Shown in pieces: positions 1 through 13,709 of a DNA stretch of 64,000 nt. This DNA is from Megalopta genalis. Its lineage: Eukaryota > Arthropoda > Insecta > Hymenoptera > Halictidae. The notes under the pieces were generated by a model. That model was not told the origin of the DNA and ran no database searches. It worked only from the letters and a program-made list of their open reading frames with translations. Each line of letters begins with the position of its first letter. Positions within the stretch are counted from its first letter, which is position 1. Both the position numbers and the translations under genes were made by a program. The DNA is taken from positions 62,001 through 126,000 of the forward strand of contig NW_027476686.1 in assembly GCF_051020955.1 (NCBI RefSeq), in the 5' to 3' direction.

Positions 1-390
1 AAACCCATGCGAAACACATGATTTAGCATCTAATCAATGCGATGTAGAAGGCTGATCTTCGAATCCATGCGAAGCAAATGGTTTAGCTTCAAATACTTGT
101 GATATACATGATTTAGTTTCAACAGCATGCGAAACAAACGAGTTAGATTCAAATCCATGCGAAACACATGATTTAGTTTCAAATCAATGCGAAGTAGAAG
201 GGTTACCTTCGAATCCATGCGAAACAAATGGTTTAGCCGCAAATACTTTTGATATACATGATTCAGCTTCAACTGCCTGCGAAACAAACGAGTTAGCTTC
301 AAATCCATGCGAAACACATGAATAAGCATCAAGTCAACGCGAAGTTGATGGCTTAGCTTCAAATCCATGCAAAACGAATGATTTAGCTTC

Positions 391-3300
391 ACATACTTGA
401 AAATATAAGTGATATGGCTTCAAATGCAGGCGAAACAAACGAGTTAGCTTCAAACCCATGCGAAACACATGATTTAGCATCTAATCAATGCGAAGTAGAA
501 GGCTGATTTTCGAATCCATGCGAAGCAAATGGTTTAGCTTCAAATACTTGTGATAACATGATTTAGTTTCAACAGCATGCGAAACAAACGAGTTAGATTC
601 AAATCCATGCGAAACAAATGATTTAGCTTCAAATCAATGCGAAGTAGAAGGGTTACCTTCGAATCCATGCGAAACAAATGGTTTAGCCGCAAATACTTGT
701 GATATACATGATTCAGCTTCAACTGCATGCGAAACAAACGAGTCAGCTCAAATCCATGCGGAACACATGATTTAGCTTCAAATCAATGCGAAGTGGAAGG
801 CTTATCTTCGAATCCATGCGAAACGAATATTTTAGCTTCAAATACTTTTGATATACATGATTCAGCTTCAACTGCCTGCGAAACAAACGAGTTAGCTTCA
901 AATCCATGCGAAACACATGAATAAGCATCAAGTCAACGCGAAGTTGATGGCTTAGCTTCAAATCCATGCAAAACGAATGATTTAGCTTCACATACTTGAA
1001 AATATAAGTGATATGGCTTCAAATGCAGGCGAAACAAACGAGTTAGCTTCAAACCCATGCGAAACACATGATTTAGCATCTAATCAATGCGAAGTAGAAG
1101 GCTGATTTTCGAATCCATGCGAAGCAAATGGTTTAGCTTCAAATACTTGTGATATACATGATTTAGTTTCAACAGCATGCGAAACAAACGAGTTAGATTC
1201 AAATCCATGCGAAACAAATGATTTAGCTTCAAATCAATGCGAAGTAGAAGGGTTACCTTCGAATCCATGCGAAACAAATGGTTTAGCCGCAAATACTTGT
1301 GATATACATGATTCAGCTTCAACTGCATGCGAAACAAACGAGTCAGCTTCAAATCCATGCGGAACACATGATTTAGCTTCAAATCAATGCGAAGTGGAAG
1401 GCTTATCTTCGAATCCATGCGAAACGAATAGTTTAGCTTCAAATACTTTTGATATACATGATTCAGCTTCAACTGCCTGCGAAACAAACGAGTTAGCTTC
1501 AAATCCATGCGAAACACATGGTGAAAAAATAAGCATCAAGTCAACGCGAAGTTGATGGCTTAGCTTCAAATCCATGCAAAACGAATGATTTAGCTTCACA
1601 TACTTGAAAATATAAGTGATATGGCTTCAAATGCAGGCGAAACAAACGAGTTAGCTTCAAACCCATGCGAAACACATGATTTAGCATCTAATCAATGCGA
1701 TGTAGAAGGCTGATCTTCGAATCCATGCGAAGCAAATGGTTTAGCTTCAAATACTTGTGATGTACATGATTTAGTTTCAACAGCATGCGAAACAAACGAG
1801 TTAGATTCAAATCCATGCGAAACACATGATTTAGCTTCAAATCAATGCGAAGTAGAAGGGTTACCTTCGAATCCATGCGAAACAAATGGTTTAGCCGCAA
1901 ATACTTTTGATATACATGATTCAGCTTCAACTGCCTGCGAAACAAACGAGTTAGCTTCAAATCCATGCGAAACACATGAATAAGCATCAAGTCAACGCGA
2001 AGTTGATGGCTTAGCTTCAAATCCATGCAAAACGAATGATTTAGCTTCACATACTTGAAAATATAAGTGATATGGCTTCAAATGCAGGCGAAACAAACGA
2101 GTTAGCTTCAAACCCATGCGAAACACATGATTTAGCATCTAATCAATGCGAAGTAGAAGGCTGATCTTCGAATCCATGCGAAGCAAATGGTTAGCTTCAA
2201 ATACTTGTGATATACATGATTCAGCTTCAACTGCATGCGAAACAAACGAGTTAGCTGCAAATCCATGCGGAACACATGATTTAGCTTCAAATCAATGCGA
2301 AGTGGAAGGCTTATATTCGAATCCATGCGAAACGAATAGTTTATCTTCAAATACTTTTGATATACATGATTCAGCTTCAACTGCCTAGGAAACAAACGAG
2401 TTAGCTTCAAATCCATGCGAAACACATGATTTAGCTTCAAATCAATGCGAAGTAGGAGGCTTAATTTCTAATCCATGCGAAACAAATGGTTTAGCTTCAA
2501 ATACTTGTGATATACATGATTTAGCTTCAACAGGCATGCGAAACAAAAGAGTTAGCTTGAAATCCATGCGAAACACATGATTTAGATTAAAATCAATGCG
2601 AAGTAGAAGGGTTACCTTCGAATCCATGCGAAACAAATGGTTTAGCCGCAAATACTTGTGATATACATGATTCAGCTTCAACTGCATGCGAAACAAACGA
2701 GTCAGCTTCAAATCCATGCGGGACACATGATTTAGCTTCAAATCAATGCGAAGTGGAAGGCTTATCTTCGAATCCATGCGAAAAGAATAGTTTAGCTTCA
2801 AATACTTTTGATATACATGATTCAGCTTCAACTGCTGCGAATCAAACGAGTTAGCTTCAAATCCATGCGAAACACATGAATAAGCATCAAGTCAACGCGA
2901 AGTTGATGGCTTAGCTTCAAATCCATGCAAAACGAATGATTTAGCTTCACATACTTGAAAATATAAGTGATATGGCTTCAAATGCACGCGAAACAAACGA
3001 GTTAGCTTCAAACCCATGCGAAACACATGATTTAGCATCTAATCAATGCGATGTAGAAGGCTGATCTTCGAATCCATGCGAAGCAAATGGTTTAGCTTCA
3101 AATACTTGTGATATACATGATTTAGTTTCAACAGCATGCGAAACAAACGAGTTAGATTCAAATCCATGCGAAACACATGATTTAGCTTCAATCAATGCGA
3201 AGTAGAAGGGTTACCTTCGAATCCATGCGAAACAAATGGTTTAGCCGCAAATACTTTTGATATACATGATTCAGCTTCAACTGCCTGCGAAACAAACGAG

Positions 3301-6300
3301 TTAGCTTCAAATCCATGCGAAACACATGAATAAGCATCAAGTCAACGCGAAGTTGATGGCTTAGCTTCAAATCCATGCAAAACGAATGATTTAGCTTCAC
3401 ATACTTGAAAATATAAGTGATATGGCTTCAAATGCAGGCGAAACAAACGAGTTAGCTTCAAACCCATGCGAAACACATGATTAGCATCTAATCAATGCGA
3501 TGTAGAAGGCTGATCTTCGAATCCATGCGAAACAAATGGTTTAGCCGCAAATACTTGTGATATACATGATTCAGCTTCAACTGCATGCGAAACAAACGAG
3601 TTAGCTTCAAATCCATGCGAAACACATGAATAAGCATCAAGTCAACGCGAAGTTGATGGCTTAGCTTCAAATCATGCAAAACGAATGATTTAGCTTCACA
3701 TACTTGAAAATATAAGTGATATGGCTTCAAATGCATGCGAAACAAACGAGTTAGCTTCAAATCCATGCGGAGCACATGATTTAGCTTCAAATCAATGCGA
3801 AGTGGAAGGCTTATATTCGAATCCATGCGAAACGAATAGTTTATCTTCAATACTTTTGATATACATGATTCAGCTTCAACTGCCTAGGAAACAAACGAGT
3901 TAGCTTCAAATCCATGCGAAACACATGATTTAGATTAAAATCAATGCGAAGTAGTAGGGTTACCTTCGAATCCATGCGAAACAAATGTTTAGCCGCAAAT
4001 ACTTGTGATATACATGATTCAGCTTCAACTGCCTGCGAAACAAACGAGTTAGCTTCAAATCCATGCGAAAACACATGAATTAGCATCAAGTCAACGCGAA
4101 GTTGATGGCTTAGCTTCAAGTCCATGCAAAACGAATGATTTAGCTTCACATACTTGGAAATATAAGTGATATGGCTTCAAATGCAGGCGAAACAATCGAG
4201 TTAGCTTCAAACCCATGCGAAACACATGATTTAGCATCTAATCAATGCGAAGTAGAAGGCTGATCTTCGAATCCATGCGAAGCAAATGGTTTAGCTTCAA
4301 ATACTTGTGATATACATGATTTAGTTTCAACAGCATGCGAAACAAACGAGTTAGCTGCAAATCCATGCGGAACACATGATTTAGCTCCAAATCAATGCGA
4401 AGTAGAAGGGTTACCTTCGAATCCATGCGAAACAAATGGTTTAGCCGCAAATACTTGTGATATACATGACTTAGCTTCAACAGCATGCGAAACAAACGAG
4501 TTAGCTACAAATCCATGCGAAACAGATGATTTAGCTTCAAATCAATGCGAAGTAGCAGGCTTATCTTCGAATCCATGCGAAACAAATGGTTTAGCTTCAA
4601 ATACTTGTGATATACATGATTTAGCTTCAACAGCATGCGAAACAAACGAGTTAGCTTGAAATCCATGCGAAACACATGATTTAGATTAAAATCAATGCGA
4701 AGTAGAAGGGTTACCTTCGAATACATGCGAAACAAATGGTTTAGCCGCAAATACTTGTGATATACATGATTCAGCTTCAACTGCATGCGAAACAAACGAG
4801 TCAGCTTCAAATCCATGCGGAACACATGATTTAGCTTCAAATCAATGCGAAGTGGAAGGCTTATCTTCGAATCCATGCGAAAGGAATAGTTTAGCTTCAA
4901 ATACTTTTAATATACATGATTCAGCTTCAACTGCCTGCGAAACAAACGAGTTAGCTTCAAATCCATGCGAAACACATGAATTAGCATCAAGTCAACGCGA
5001 AGTTGATGGCTTAGCTTCAAGTCCATGCAAAACGAATGATTTAGCTTCACATACTTGGAAATATAAGTGATATGGCTTCAAATGCAGGCGAAACAATCGA
5101 GTTAGCTTCAAACCCATGCGAAACACATGATTTAGCATCTAATCAATGCGAAGTAGAAGGCTGATCTTCGAATCCATGCGAAGCAAATGGTTTAGCTCCA
5201 AATACTTGTGATATACATGATTTAGTTTCAACAGCATGCGAAACAAACGAGTTAGCTGCAAATCCATGCGGAACACATGATTTAGCTTCAAATCAATGCG
5301 ATGTAGAAGGGTTACCTTCGAATCCATGCGAAACAAATGGTTTAGCCGCAAATACTTGTGATATACATGACTTAGCTTCAACAGCATGCGAAACAAACGA
5401 GTTAGCTACAAATCCATGCGAAACAGATGATTTAGCTTCAAATCAATGCGAAGTAGCAGGCTTATCTTCGAATCCATGCGAAACAAATGGTTTAGCTTCA
5501 AATACTTGTGATATACATGATTTAGCTTCAACAGCATGCGAAACAAACGAGTTAGCTTGAAATCCATGCGAAACACATGATTTAGATTAAAATCAATGCG
5601 AAGTAGAAGGGTTACCTTCGAATCCATGCGAAACAAATGGTTTAGCCGCAAATACTTGTGATATACATGATTCAGCTTCAACTGCATGCGAAACAAACGA
5701 GTCAGCTTCAAATCCATGCGGAACACATGATTTAGCTTCAAATCAATGCGAAGTGGAAGGCTTATCTTCGAATCCATGCGAAACGAATAGTTTAGCTTCA
5801 AATACTTTTAATATACATGATTCAGCTTCAACTGCCTGCGAAACAAACGAGTTAGCTTCAAATCCATGTGAAACACATGAATTAGCATCAAGTCAACGCG
5901 AAGTTGATGGCTTAGCTTCAAGTCCATGCAAAACGAATGATTTAGCTTCACATACTTGGAAATATAAGTGATATGGCTTCAAATGCAGGCGAAACAATCG
6001 AGTTAGCTTCAAACCCATGCGAAACACATGATTTAGCATCTAATCAATGCGAAGTAGAAGGCTGATCTTCGAATCCATGCGAAGCAAATGGTTTAGCTTC
6101 AAATACTTGTGATATACATGATTTAGTTTCAACAGCATGCGAAACAAACGAGTTAGCTGCAAATCGATGCGGAACACATGATTTAGCTTCAAATCAATGC
6201 GAAGTAGAAGGGTTACCTTCGAATCCATGCGAAACAAATGGTTTAGCCGCAAATACTTGTGATATACATGACTTAGCTTCAACAGCAAGCGAAACAAACG

Positions 6301-7933
6301 AGTTAGCTTCAAATCCATGCGAAACACATGATTTAGCTTCAAATCAATGCGAAGTAGGAGGCTTATCTTCGAATCCATGCGAAACAAATGGTTTAGCTTA
6401 AAATACTTGTGATATACATGATTTAGCTTCAACAGCATGCGAAACATACGAGTTAGCTTGAAATCCATGCGAAACACATGATTTAGATTAAAATCAATGT
6501 GAAGTAGAAGGGTTACCTTCGAATCCATGCGAAACAAATGGTTTAGCCGCAAATACTTGTGATATACATGATTCAGCTTCAACTGCATGCGAAACAAACG
6601 AGTCAGCTTCAAATCCATGCGGGACACATGATTTAGCTTCAAATCAATGCGAAGTGGAAGGCTTATCTTCGAATCCATGCGAAACGAATAGTTTAGCTTC
6701 AAATACTTTTGATATACATGATTCAGCTTCAACTGCCTGCGAAACAAACGAGTTAGCTTCAAATCCATGCGAAACACATGAATAAGCATCAAGTCAACGC
6801 GAAGTTGATGGCTTAGCTTCAAATCCATGCAAAACGAATGATTTAGCTTCACATACTTGAAAATATAAGTGATATGGCTTCAAATGCAGGCGAAACAAAC
6901 GAGTTAGCTTCAAACCCATGCGAAACACATGATATAGCATCTAATCAATGCGATGTGGAAGGCTGATCTTCGAATCCATGCGAAACAAATGGTTTAGCCG
7001 CAAATACTTGTGATATACATGATTCAGCTTCAACTGCATGCGAAACAAACGAGCCAGCTTCAAATCCATGCGGATCACATGATTTAGCTTCAAATCAATG
7101 CGAAGTGGAAGGCTTATCTTCGAATCCATGCGAAACGAATAGTTTAGCTTCAAATACTTTTGATATACATGATTCAGCTTCAACTGCCTGCGAAACAAAC
7201 GAGTTAGCTTCAAATCCATGCGAAACTCCTGAATAAGCATCAAGTCAACGCGAAGTTCATGGCTTAGCTTCAAATCCATGCAAAACGAATGATTTAGCTT
7301 CACATACTTGAAAATATAAGTGATATGGCTTCAAATGCATGCGAAACAAACGAGTTAGCTTCAAATCCATGCGGAACACATGATTTAGCTTCAAATCAAT
7401 GCGAAGTGAAAGGCTTATATTCGAATCCATACGAAACGAATAGTTTATCTTCAAATACTTTTGATATACATGATTCAGCTTCAACTGCCTAGGAAACAAA
7501 CGAGTTAGCTTCAAATCCATGCGAAACACATGATTTAGATTAAAATCAATGCGAAGTAGAAGGGTTACCTTCGAATCCATGCGAAACAAATGGTTTACCC
7601 GCAAATACTTGTGATATACATGATTCAGCTTCAACTGCATGCGAAACAAACGAGTCAGCTTCAAATCCATGCGGAACACATGATTTAGCTTCAAATCAAT
7701 GCGAAGTGGAAGGCTTATCTTCGAATCCATGCGAAACGAATAGTTTAGCTTCAAATACTTTTAATATACATGATTCAGCTTCAACTGCCTGCGAAACAAA
7801 CGAGTTAGCTTCAAATCCATGCGAAACACATGAATTAGCATCAAGTCAACGCGAAGTTGATGGCTTAGCTTCAAGTCCATGCAAAACGAATGATTTAGCT
7901 TCACATACTTGGAAATATAAGTGATATGGCTTC
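391..7933 (+). repeat. 31-nt D-prime units, first cluster (13 copies)
   Basis: The D unit here begins 'acatacttga' or 'acatacttgg' and contains 'aatataagtgatatgg'; it is 31 nt long instead of 30. The first copy is 391-421 and the last 7903-7933. Anchoring on 'ataag' gives positions 405, 1004, 1612, 2063, 2963, 3413, then 4162, 5063, 5964, 6865, 7316 and 7917, with one more near 3713. Each copy shifts every reading frame by one base, so no frame can cross it unchanged. The unit sits in a fixed setting: B-prime ('aagtcaacgcgaagttgatgg'), C-prime, D-prime, E-prime ('aaatgcaggcg'), A-prime ('aaacccatgcg'). Confidence 0.88.
4162..6864 (+). repeat. Three tandem copies of a 901-bp unit
   Basis: Using 'ataag' of the 31-nt unit as anchor, copies are 4162-5062, 5063-5963 and 5964-6864, exactly 901 bp each (30 thirty-mers plus the extra base). 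The first two differ at only a handful of places that I can see, such as 'cgaatacatgcg' near 4713 against 'cgaatccatgcg' one period later. The third is more diverged (for example 'cgaaacacatg' instead of 'cgaaacagatg'). This is recent local amplification at a level above the 150-bp unit. Confidence 0.85.
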
Positions 7934-8413
7934 AAATGCAGGCGAAACAATCGAGTTAGCTTCAAACCCATGCGAAACACATGATTTAGCATCTAATCAA
8001 TGCGAAGTAGAAGGCTGATCTTCGAATCCATGCGAAGCAAATGGTTTAGCTTCAAATACTTGTGATATACATGATTTAGTTTCAACAGCATGCGAAACAA
8101 ACGAGTTAGTTTCAAATCCATGCGAAACACATGATTTAGCTTCAAATCAATGCGAATTAGAAGGGTTGTCTTGGAATCCATTCAAAACGTATGATATAGC
8201 TTCAAATACTTGTGATATACATGATTTAGCTTCAACAGCATGCGAAACAAACGAGTAAGATTCAAATCAATGCGAAACACATGATTTAGCTTGAAATCAA
8301 TTCGAAGTAGGAGGCTTATCTTCGATCCCATGCGATACAAATGGTTTAGCTTCAAATACTTGTGATATACATGATTTAGCTTCAACAGCATGCGAAACAA
8401 ACGAGTTAGCTTC

Positions 8414-8563
8414 AAATCCATGCGAAACACATGATTTAGCTTCAAATCAATGCGAATTAGAAGGCTTATCTTCGAATCCATGCGAAACAAATGGTTTAGC
8501 TTCAAATACTTGTGATATACATGATTTAGCTTCAACAGCATGCGAAACAAACGAGTTAGCTTC
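8414..8563 (+). repeat. Reference 150-bp higher-order unit (A-B-C-D-E)
   Basis: This is a clean copy that can serve as the type example. A is 8414-8443, B 8444-8473, C 8474-8503, D 8504-8533 and E 8534-8563, each exactly 30 bp. Its only obvious departure from the commonest form is 'gaattag' instead of 'gaagtag' in B. A TTCGAA hexamer spans each B/C junction and a GCATGC hexamer lies in each E, so both recur about every 150 bp. The plus strand reads without stops as five decapeptides, each with Cys at position 4 and Leu at position 9. The minus strand is also open in one frame (KLNHVFRMDL type). Confidence 0.95.
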
Positions 8564-9341
8564 AAATCCATGCGAAACACATGATTTAGCTTCAAATCAA
8601 TGCGAAGTAGAAGGCTTATCTTCGAATCCATGCGAAACAAATGGTTTAGCTTCAAATACTTGTGATATACATGATTTAACTTCAACTGCATGCGAAACAA
8701 ACGAGTTAGCTTATAATCCATGCGAAACACATGATTTATCTTCAAATACTTGTGATATACATGATTTAGCTTCAACAGCATGCGAAACAAACGAGTTAGC
8801 TGCAAATCCATTCGAAACACATGATTTAGCATCTAATCAATGCGAAGTAGAAGGCTGATCTTCGAATCCATGCGAAACAAATGGTTTAGCTTCTAATACT
8901 CGTGATACACTTGATTTAGCTTCAACAGCATGCGAAACAAACGAGTTTGCTTAAATCCATGCGAAACACATGATTTAGCTTCAAATCAATGCGAAGTAGA
9001 AGGCTTATCTTCGAATCCATGCGAAACAAATGGTTTAGCTTCAAATACTTGTGATATACATGATTTAACTTCAACTGCATGCGAAACAAACGAGTTAGCT
9101 TATAATCCATGCGAAACACATGATTTATCTTCAAATACTTGTGATATACATGATTTAGCTTCAACAGCATGCGAAACAAACGAGTTAGCTGCAAATCCAT
9201 TCGAAACACATGATTTAGCATCTAATCAATGCGAAGTAGAAGGCTGATCTTCGAATCCATGCGAAACAAATGGTTTAGCTTCTAATACTCGTGATACACT
9301 TGATTTAGCTTCAACAGCATGCGAAACAAACGAGTTTGCTT
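8564..9341 (+). repeat. 389-bp tandem duplication
   Basis: Copy one is 8564-8952 and copy two 8953-9341; I see no difference between them. Each holds thirteen units in the order A-B-C-D-E-A-D-E-A-B-C-D-E, one base short because of a lost C at 'gtttgcttaaatcc' near 8950. Thirteen units are not a multiple of five, but the joint still falls between E and A, so the register is kept through the internal A-D-E skip. Confidence 0.88.
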
Positions 9342-12300
9342 AAAATCCATGCGAAACTCATGATTTAGCAACAAATCAATGCGAAGTGGAAGGCTTATCT
9401 TCGAATCAATGCGAAACAAATGGTTTAGCTTCAAATACTTGTGGTATACATGATTTAGCTTCAACAGCATGAGAAACAAACGAGTCAGCTTCAAATCCAT
9501 GCGAAACACATGATTTAGCTTCAAATCAATGCGAATTAGAAGGGTTATCTTCGAATCTATGCGAAACATATGACATAGCTTCAAATACTTGTGATATACA
9601 TGATTTAGCTTCAACAGCATGCGAAACAAACGAGTTAGCTTCAAATCCATGCGAAAAACATGATTTAGCATCGAATCAATGCGAAGTAGAAGGCTGATCT
9701 TCGAATCCATGCGAAGCAAATGGTTTAGCTTCAAATACTTGTGATATATATGATTTAGCTTCAACAGCATGCGAAATGTACGAGTTAGATTCAAATCCAT
9801 CCGAAACACATGATTTAGCTTCAAATCAATGCGAAGTAAATAGGGTTATCTTCGAATCCATGCGTAACAAATGGTTTAGCTTCAAATACTTGTGATGTAC
9901 ATGATTTAGTTTCAACAGCATGCGAAACAAACGAGTTAGCTTCAAATCCATGCGAAACACATGATTTAGATTAAAATCAATGCGAAGTAGAAGGTTTATC
10001 TTCGAATCCATGCGAAACAAATGGTTTAGCTCAAATACTTGTGATATACATGATTTAGCTTCAACTGCATGCGAAACAAACGAGTTAGCTTATAATCCAT
10101 GCGAAACACATGATTTAGCTTCAAATCAATGCGAAGTAGAAGGCTGATCTTCGAATCCATGCGTAACAAATGGTTTAGCTTCAAATACTTGTGATATACA
10201 TGATTTAGCTTCAACAGCATGCGAAACAAACGAGTTAGCTTTAAATCCCTGCGAAACACATGATTTAGATTAAAATCAATGCGAGGTAGTTGGCTTATCT
10301 TCGAATCCATGCGAAACAAATGGTTTAGCTTCAAATACTTGTGATATACATGATTTAGCTACAACTGCATGCGAAAAAAACGAGTTAGCTTCAGAACCAA
10401 GCGAAACACATGATTTAGCCTCAAATCAATGCGAAGTAGAAGGCTTAGCTTCGAATAAATGCGAAAAAAATGGTTTAGCTTCAAATACTTGTGATATATA
10501 TGATTTAGCTTCAACAGCATGCGAAACAAACGAGTTAGCTTCAAATCCATGCGAAACACATGATTTAGCTTCAAATCGATGCGAAGTAGGAGGCTGATCT
10601 TCGAATCCATGCGAAGCAAATGGTTTAGCTTCAAATACTTGTGATATACATGATTTAGCTTCAACAGCATGCGAAACAAACGAGCTAGCTTCAAATCCAT
10701 GCGAAACACATGATTTAGCATCAAATCAATGCGAAGTAGAAGGCTGATCTTCGAATCCATGCGAAGCAAATGGTTTAGCTTCAAATACTTGTGATACACT
10801 TGATTTAGCTTCAACTGCTCGCGAATCAAACAAGTTAGTTTCAAATCCATGCGAACACATGATTTAGCTTCAAATCAATGCGAAGTAGGAGGCTTATCTT
10901 CGATTCCATGCGATACAAATGGTTTAGCTTCAAATACATGTGATGTACATGATTTAGCTACAACAGCATGCGAAACAATCGAGTTAGCTTCAAATCCATG
11001 CGAAACACATGATTTAGATTAAAATCAATGCGAAGTAGAAGGCTTATCTTCGAATCCATGCGAAACAAATGGTTTAGCTTCAAATACTTGTGATATACAT
11101 GATTTAGCTTCAACTGCATGCGAAACAAACGAGTTAGCTTATAATCCATGCGAAACACATGATTTAGCTTCAAATACTTGTGATATACATGATTTAGCTT
11201 CAACAGCATGCGAAACAAACGAGTTAGCTTCAAATCCATTCGAAACACATGATTTAGCATCTAGTCAATGCGAAGTAGAAGGCTGATCTTCCAATCCATG
11301 CGAAACAAATGGTTTAGCTTCTAATACTTGTGATACACTTGATTTAGCTTCAACAGCATGCGAAACAAACGAGTTTGCTTAAAATCCATGCGAAACTCAT
11401 GATTTAGCATCAAATCAATGCGAAGTGGAAGGCTTATCTTCGAATCAATGCGAAACAAATGGTTTAGCTTCAAATACTTGTGATATATATGATTTAGCTT
11501 CAACAGCATGCGAAACAAACGAGTTAGCTTCAAATCCATGCGAAACACATGATTTAGCTTCAAATCGATGCGAAGTAGGAGGCTTATCTTCGATCCCATG
11601 TGATACAAATGGTTTAGCTTCAAATACTTGTGATATACATGATTTAGCTTCAACAGCATGCGAAACAAACGAGCTAGCTTCAAATCCATGCGAAACACAT
11701 GATTTAGCATCAAATCAATGCGAAGTAGAAGGCTGATCTTCGAATCCATGCGAAACAAATGGTTTAGCTTCAAATACTTGTGATATACATGATTTAGCTT
11801 CAACTGCATGCGAAACAAACGAGTTAGCTTATAATCCATGCGAAACACATGATTTAGCTTCAAATACTTGTGATATACATGATTTAGCTTCAACAGCATG
11901 CGAAACAAACGAGTTTGCTTAAAATCCATGCGAAACTCATGATTTAGCATCAAATCAATGCGAAGTGGAAGGCTTATCTTCGAATCAATGCGAAACAAAT
12001 GGTTTAGCTTCAAATACTTGTGGTATACATGATTTAGCTTCAACAGCATGAGAAACAAACGAGTCAGCTTCAAATCCATGCGAAACACAAGATTTAGCAT
12101 CAAATTAATGCGAAGTTGATGGCTGATCTTCGAATCCATGCGAGGCAAATGGTTTAGCTTCAAATACTTGTGATATACATGATTTAGCTTCAACTGCATG
12201 CGACACAAACGAGCTAGCTTCAAATCCATGCGAAACACATGATTTAGATTAAAATCAATGCGAAGTAGAAGGCTTATCTTCGAATCCATGCGAAACAAAT

Positions 12301-13709
12301 GGTTTAGCTTCAAATACTTGTGATATACATGATTTAGCTACAACTGTATGCGAAAAAAACGAGTTAGCTTCAAAACCAAGCGAAACACATGATTTAGCAT
12401 CAAATCAATGCGAAGTGGAAGGCTTATCTTCGAATCAATGCGAAACAAATGGTTTAGCTTCAAATACTTGTGGTATACATGATTTAGCTTCAACAGCATG
12501 AGAAACAAACGAGTCAGCTTCAAATCCATGCGAAACACAAGATTTAGCATCAAATTAATGCGAAGTTGATGGCTTATCTTCGAATCCATGCGAGGCAAAT
12601 GGTTTAGCTTCAAATACTTGTGATATACATGATTTAGCTTCAACTGCAAGCGAAACAAACGAGTTAACTGCAAATCCATGCGAAACACATGATTTAGCTT
12701 CAAATCAATGCGAAGTGGAAGGCTTATCTTCGAATCCATGCGAAACGAATAGTTTAGCTTCAAATCCATGCGAAACACATGATTTAACTTCAAATCAATG
12801 CGAAGTAGAAGGCTTATCTTCGAATAAATGCGAAACAAATGATATAGCTTCAAATACTTGTGATATACATGATTTAGTTCCAACAGCATGCGAAACAAAC
12901 GAGTTAGATTCAAATCCATGCGAAACACATGATTTATCTGCAAATCAATGCGAAGTAGAAGGCTTATCTTCGAAACCATGCGAAACAAATGGATTAGCTT
13001 CACATACTTGTGATATACATGATTTAGCTTCAACAGCATGCGAAACAAACGAGTTATCTTCAAATCCATGCGAAACACATGATTTAGCTTCAAATCAATG
13101 CGAAGAAGAAAGGTTATCTTCGAATCCATGCGAAACGAATAGATTAGCTTCAAATACTTGTGATATTCATGATTCAGCTTCAACTGCATGCGAAACAAAC
13201 GAGTTAGCTTATAATCCATGCGAAACACATGATTTAGCTTCAAATACTTGTGATATACATGATTTAGCTTCAACAGCATGCGAAACAAACGAGTTAGCTT
13301 CAAATCCATTCGAAACACATGATTTAGCATCTAATCAATGCGAAGTAGAAGGCTGATCTTCGAATCCATGCGAAACAAATGGTTTAGCTTCTAATACTTG
13401 TGATACACTTGATTTAGCTTCAACAGCATGCGAAACAAACGAGTTTGCTTAAAATCCATGCGAAACTCATGATTTAGCATCAAATCAATGCGAAGTGGAA
13501 GGCTTATCTTCGAATCAATGCGAAACAAATGGTTTAGCTTCAAATACTTGTGGTATACATGATTTAGCTTCAACAGCATGAGAAGCAAACGAGTTAGCTT
13601 CAAATCCATGCGAAACACATGATTTAGCTTCAAATCACTGCGAATTAGAAGGGTTATCATCGAATCCATGCGAAACATATGATATAGCTTCAAATACTTG
13701 TGATATACA

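Larger units (their letters stand above)
1..8100 (+). repeat. Array domain, family I
   Basis: This domain is marked by B units reading 'ggctgatcttcg' (a TGA in the plus decapeptide frame), D units reading 'acttttgatatac', E units reading 'actgcctgcg', A units ending 'catgaataagcatc', and C units reading 'ccatgcaaaacgaatg'. Thirteen 31-nt D-prime units recur at spacings of about 451, 600 or 901 bp, so the working period here is three, four or six 150-bp units rather than one. Single-base indels are scattered, for example a lost base near 551, a 7-bp insertion near 1521 ('ggtgaaaaaataag') and a lost base near 3672. No continuous plus or minus frame survives, which fits a non-coding satellite. 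Confidence 0.85.

Noticed and set aside
1514..1530. Seven-base insertion 'gtgaaaa' as a functional site
   Set aside because: It occurs once, beside an A run, and looks like a chance insertion or sequence error; no second copy supports a role.
8474..8503. CENP-B box at the B/C junction ('cttcgaatccatgcgaaac')
   Set aside because: TTCG is followed by five rather than four bases before the A, and by 'cgaa' rather than 'cggg'. Spacing and the right half do not match the known box, so a centromeric role is not supported by it.
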